A DNA stretch of 64,000 bases from positions 1,860,001 to 1,924,000 of the forward strand of contig OY969771.1 in the NCBI GenBank assembly GCA_963702925.1, read 5' to 3'. A program made the position numbers and the translations under genes. Source of the stretch: CAIKMD01 sp963702925 (lineage in GTDB: Bacteria > Pseudomonadota > Alphaproteobacteria > ATCC43930 > CGMCC-115725). Below the pieces are notes generated by a model. That model worked only from the letters and a program-made list of their open reading frames with translations. It had not been told where the DNA came from and made no database searches. Each line of letters opens with the position of its first letter. Within the stretch, counting starts at the first letter, position 1. Below are positions 61,874 to 64,000 of the stretch, in pieces.

Positions 61874-62908
61874 TCACCAAATCAGGGTTCCATAGATGGC
61901 AGCGTGCAGCCCGTAATATGCCGCCAAAATCATGGCCAGCGCGGCGCAGAAATAGAGCGCCGCCTCCACGGGCGGTTTGTCGAAATCGGGTTCGTCATCC
62001 GCCAGGATGCCGATCAAGACCACGATGATCATGAGATGACCGATCGCATCGATCATGCCGAAGGGCAGGATCGCGCTGGTGAACATCGAGAGCAGCACCA
62101 GCGCCGACAGGCGGCGGACAAGCGGCGTCCACAGCAGCCCGAAAGCCAAGCCGAATTCGACCACGCCCGCGGCATTCATGTAGTAATTGGCATAGAACCC
62201 CATCGCCATGCCGGGATGGGATTGCAGCACGGGATATGTCCACTCCGGATAGGCCCATTTCTCGACCGACGCCCAGATCAAGGTGATACCGGCCGCCCAG
62301 CGCGACACGTCGAGCGGCCGCAGGCCGAAAAATTGGGCGCGCAGCCCGGACAGGCCGAGATAAGCCGCCAGTCCGAGGAAGATCGGGTAATCCAACATGT
62401 GGAAAATCCCGTATTCCGCCACGCCATAGGCATAAAGCGCGGCAATGCCGAACGCCGAAAACACCATGGTCGCGCGCCAGAACATGCCGAGAGCAATGGC
62501 CACGTCGAGCCAGGGAATTTGCGGCAGATCGGTCTTGAGCTCGGGCGTGAGAATGATGCCGCCTTTGACGGCAAGCGCGACGAAGAACGCAGCCGTCGCG
62601 GCGCGATAGAGATCGTCGATGCGCGGTTGCAGCGGCCGGCTGATCGAATCGAGCGTGCGCAACACCGCGCGGCCGATCGAACCGCGCTCGGCATAGCAGG
62701 TCACCAGCAAAACCAGCAGCGCAAGAGCAACCGGCTGCCAGAAGAGGACGTCGAAGACCTGAGAGAGGATGCGCGGTTGGCTCGGCACGTCGTAAGGCGC
62801 GAACCATTTGACGTGCGCCGACGCTTGTCCGGGCCAAGAGAGGCCCGCAAGCCCCGTCAGGGCCGCAACGCGCGCCCGACGCAACAAGTTCTGCCAAGAC
62901 CCGGCCAT
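61874..62908 (-). CDS. Multi-pass membrane protein, DoxX-like region, unknown function
   Basis: The 344-residue protein has an N-terminal signal-like segment, then a HVKWF motif (about residue 32). Seven to eight predicted membrane helices follow, in regions such as VFDVLFWQPVALALLVLL and GVVEFGLAFGLLW. The central part looks like DoxX/terminal-oxidase-associated proteins, but I would not assign a reaction. It has no partner next to it; a kinase lies 111 bases further downstream. Confidence 0.7.
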   Translation of the reverse strand: MAGSWQNLLRRARVAALTGLAGLSWPGQASAHVKWFAPYDVPSQPRILSQVFDVLFWQPVALALLVLLVTCYAERGSIGRAVLRTLDSISRPLQPRIDDLYRAATAAFFVALAVKGGIILTPELKTDLPQIPWLDVAIALGMFWRATMVFSAFGIAALYAYGVAEYGIFHMLDYPIFLGLAAYLGLSGLRAQFFGLRPLDVSRWAAGITLIWASVEKWAYPEWTYPVLQSHPGMAMGFYANYYMNAAGVVEFGLAFGLLWTPLVRRLSALVLLSMFTSAILPFGMIDAIGHLMIIVVLIGILADDEPDFDKPPVEAALYFCAALAMILAAYYGLHAAIYGTLIW

Positions 62909-63116
62909 TCAACCTGTACTGCGGAAACCAAACCTTTGCACCATGATATGGTGATATTAGCAGATTATTAACTTTAATGAACTTATATATTTCTTTGTTT
63001 ACGCTGATAAATGCTATTTCAACTTTTGCGTGTGCCTTACTTTGGGCCGGCAAACGCTTCCTTTACCCCGCTCCGGACATAGTGGCTTCGGGCCTTCGCG
63101 GCTCGGAGCGTGGAGC
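62909..63116. promoter_or_regulatory. Divergent intergenic region with an AT-rich island
   Basis: These 208 bases separate the membrane protein gene (minus) and a small membrane ORF (plus). The part at about 62935-63020 is unusually AT-rich (gattattaactttaatg and similar), the lowest GC stretch I noticed in the window. It likely contains promoters or regulator sites. No gene is supported in it. Confidence 0.45.
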
Positions 63117-63284
63117 ATGTTGTCAGCCTTGTCGGTCGCTGGGATCGTCGGAATCATCGTTGGCACCTTGGCCGCGGCGATGGCCGATGTCTTCCCCGCA
63201 CACCGCGCTGCCCTTCAGGATTGGGGCAGCGGCTTGCTGGTCGGCAGCGTCGCGTTGCTCGCTCTCACCTTTCCGTTGATCTGA
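63117..63284 (+). CDS. Small two-helix membrane protein
   Basis: The 55-residue protein from the ATG at 63117 has two hydrophobic stretches (AGIVGIIVGTLAAAMA and LLVGSVALLALTFPLI) joined by a short polar loop. A GGAG site precedes the ATG by 3-4 bases. I recognise no family. Confidence 0.5.
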   Translation: MLSALSVAGIVGIIVGTLAAAMADVFPAHRAALQDWGSGLLVGSVALLALTFPLI

Positions 63285-63314
63285 AGCGCGGCAAGCCCCC
63301 GCGAGATCACCCGA

Positions 63315-64000
63315 CTAGCGGCGTTTCTTCGGCATGCCGGATTTTCTCGCGCTTTGCTTTGCTTGGGGTTTCGCCGTGGCGGGCTTGCCGCCGACTGCCG
63401 GCAGCTTGATCTTGAGCAACCGCGCGGCGTTCCCGCCCAGGATCGCCGCCTTGTCCGCGCGCGCAAGCTTGGCGCCGGCGACGAAATTCACCGCATCGGG
63501 CAACGCCATGTCATAGGGATAGTCGGTCCCGAGAATGATGTGATCGCTGCCATAGACCCCGACCAGATATTCCAGCTGGTGATGCGTGAAGACGATCGTG
63601 TCGAAATGCAGCTTCTTCAAATAACTGGTCGGAGGCCGCTTAATGAGCCGGCGGCAATCGCTGCGCGCGCGATGCGCGTGGTCGAAACGGCCGCTATACG
63701 CCGCCGCATAGCCGCCACCATGGGCGAGACAGATTTTGAGCTTGGGATAGGCATCGAGCACGCCGCCGAAAATGAGATGACTGACCGCCACGGTCGTGTC
63801 GAGCGGATTGCCGATCACGTTGATGAAATAATGGTCGGCAAGCCGCTGCCCCTGGGTGAAGCCGGCAGGATGCATGAAGATCAGGATGTCGAGTTCCTCC
63901 GCCTTGGCGAAGAACGGGCGAAAGCGCTCGTCGGATAGTTCCGCGCCGGCGACATTGGTGCCGATTTCAACACCGCGCAGGCCGAGATCCTTCACCATCC
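63315..64000 (-). CDS. Amidohydrolase (ACMSD-like), C-terminal part, cut by window edge
   Basis: The minus-strand frame enters from beyond 64000 and ends at 63315. Visible features are HPAGFTQGQ, His in CLAHGGGYAAAY, and the metal Asp in LGTDYPYDM, the ACMSD-type pattern also seen at 32998-33948. A basic Lys/Arg/Pro-rich tail of about 25 residues ends the protein, which is unusual for the family. The N-terminal HxH motif is outside the window. Confidence 0.85.
   Translation of the reverse strand, partial: MVKDLGLRGVEIGTNVAGAELSDERFRPFFAKAEELDILIFMHPAGFTQGQRLADHYFINVIGNPLDTTVAVSHLIFGGVLDAYPKLKICLAHGGGYAAAYSGRFDHAHRARSDCRRLIKRPPTSYLKKLHFDTIVFTHHQLEYLVGVYGSDHIILGTDYPYDMALPDAVNFVAGAKLARADKAAILGGNAARLLKIKLPAVGGKPATAKPQAKQSARKSGMPKKRR

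Overview
The window reads as chromosomal DNA of a GC-rich alphaproteobacterium, probably Rhodospirillales-like. The evidence is gene content and order. There is a truncated-type HPr kinase in a chvI-chvG-hprK-rapZ-EIIA-HPr-EI block. tsaD-gpsA lies divergent from hemC-hemD-mitofilin-hemY. The che operon carries CheZ and a CheA with a C-terminal receiver. I see no rRNA, CRISPR array, insertion sequence, prophage or integrase. The species is not identifiable from the sequence alone.

Layout. 1-5.4 kb (minus strand): a regulatory phosphotransferase set (EI, HPr, EIIA, RapZ, HPr kinase) downstream of the ChvI/ChvG two-component system. 5.5-16.3 kb: mixed metabolism and housekeeping, with a HugZ-like protein, GTP-type PEP carboxykinase preceded by a short overlapping leader ORF, polA with a small zinc-finger gene, an ABC ATPase, two alpha/beta hydrolases, a short MetE-type methyltransferase and a SAM methyltransferase. 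16.3-31.6 kb: signal transduction. A methyl-accepting chemotaxis protein and a multi-protein phosphorelay are on the minus strand. They face a complete che operon on the plus strand (cheY, cheZ, cheA, cheW, cheY, cheR, an uncharacterised 343-residue protein, cheB). 31.7 kb: tRNA-Arg(CCG). 31.8-50 kb: catabolic block with two LLM-type flavin oxidoreductases, ACMSD-like and ATZ-like amidohydrolases, an aromatic-acid type MFS carrier, a ring-cleavage-like VOC protein, an IorAB-type molybdenum hydroxylase, a UbiD-type decarboxylase, a BKACE enzyme, homogentisate dioxygenase and an amidase. 50-56 kb: gpsA, tsaD, hemC, hemD, a mitofilin-like protein, hemY and tRNA-Thr(CGT). 56-64 kb: an orphan TRAP binding protein, small ORFs, queC, a cupredoxin, a diheme peroxidase with a sensor kinase, a multi-pass membrane protein and a partial amidohydrolase.

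How the parts may work together. The first block would couple PEP/phosphate status and envelope/acid sensing (ChvIG) to central carbon control, and PEP carboxykinase sits beside it. The che operon gives a complete excitation and adaptation circuit. The catabolic block looks able to hydroxylate, cleave, decarboxylate and hydrolyse an aromatic or heteroaromatic compound; its substrate cannot be named from sequence.

The most striking feature is that four otherwise intact genes are broken. Three carry single +1 frameshifts (hybrid kinase/receiver at 18.79 kb, cheA at 26.96 kb, MFS carrier at 34.78 kb) and one has an in-frame TAG (beta-propeller protein at 42.83 kb). The flanking reading frames remain well conserved, so residual sequencing errors or very recent mutations are the leading explanations. 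I found no clearly novel system. The best candidates for undescribed biology are the 343-residue che-operon protein, the histidine-repeat linker in CheA, the doubled C-terminal motif in CheZ and the overlapping leader ORF before pckG.
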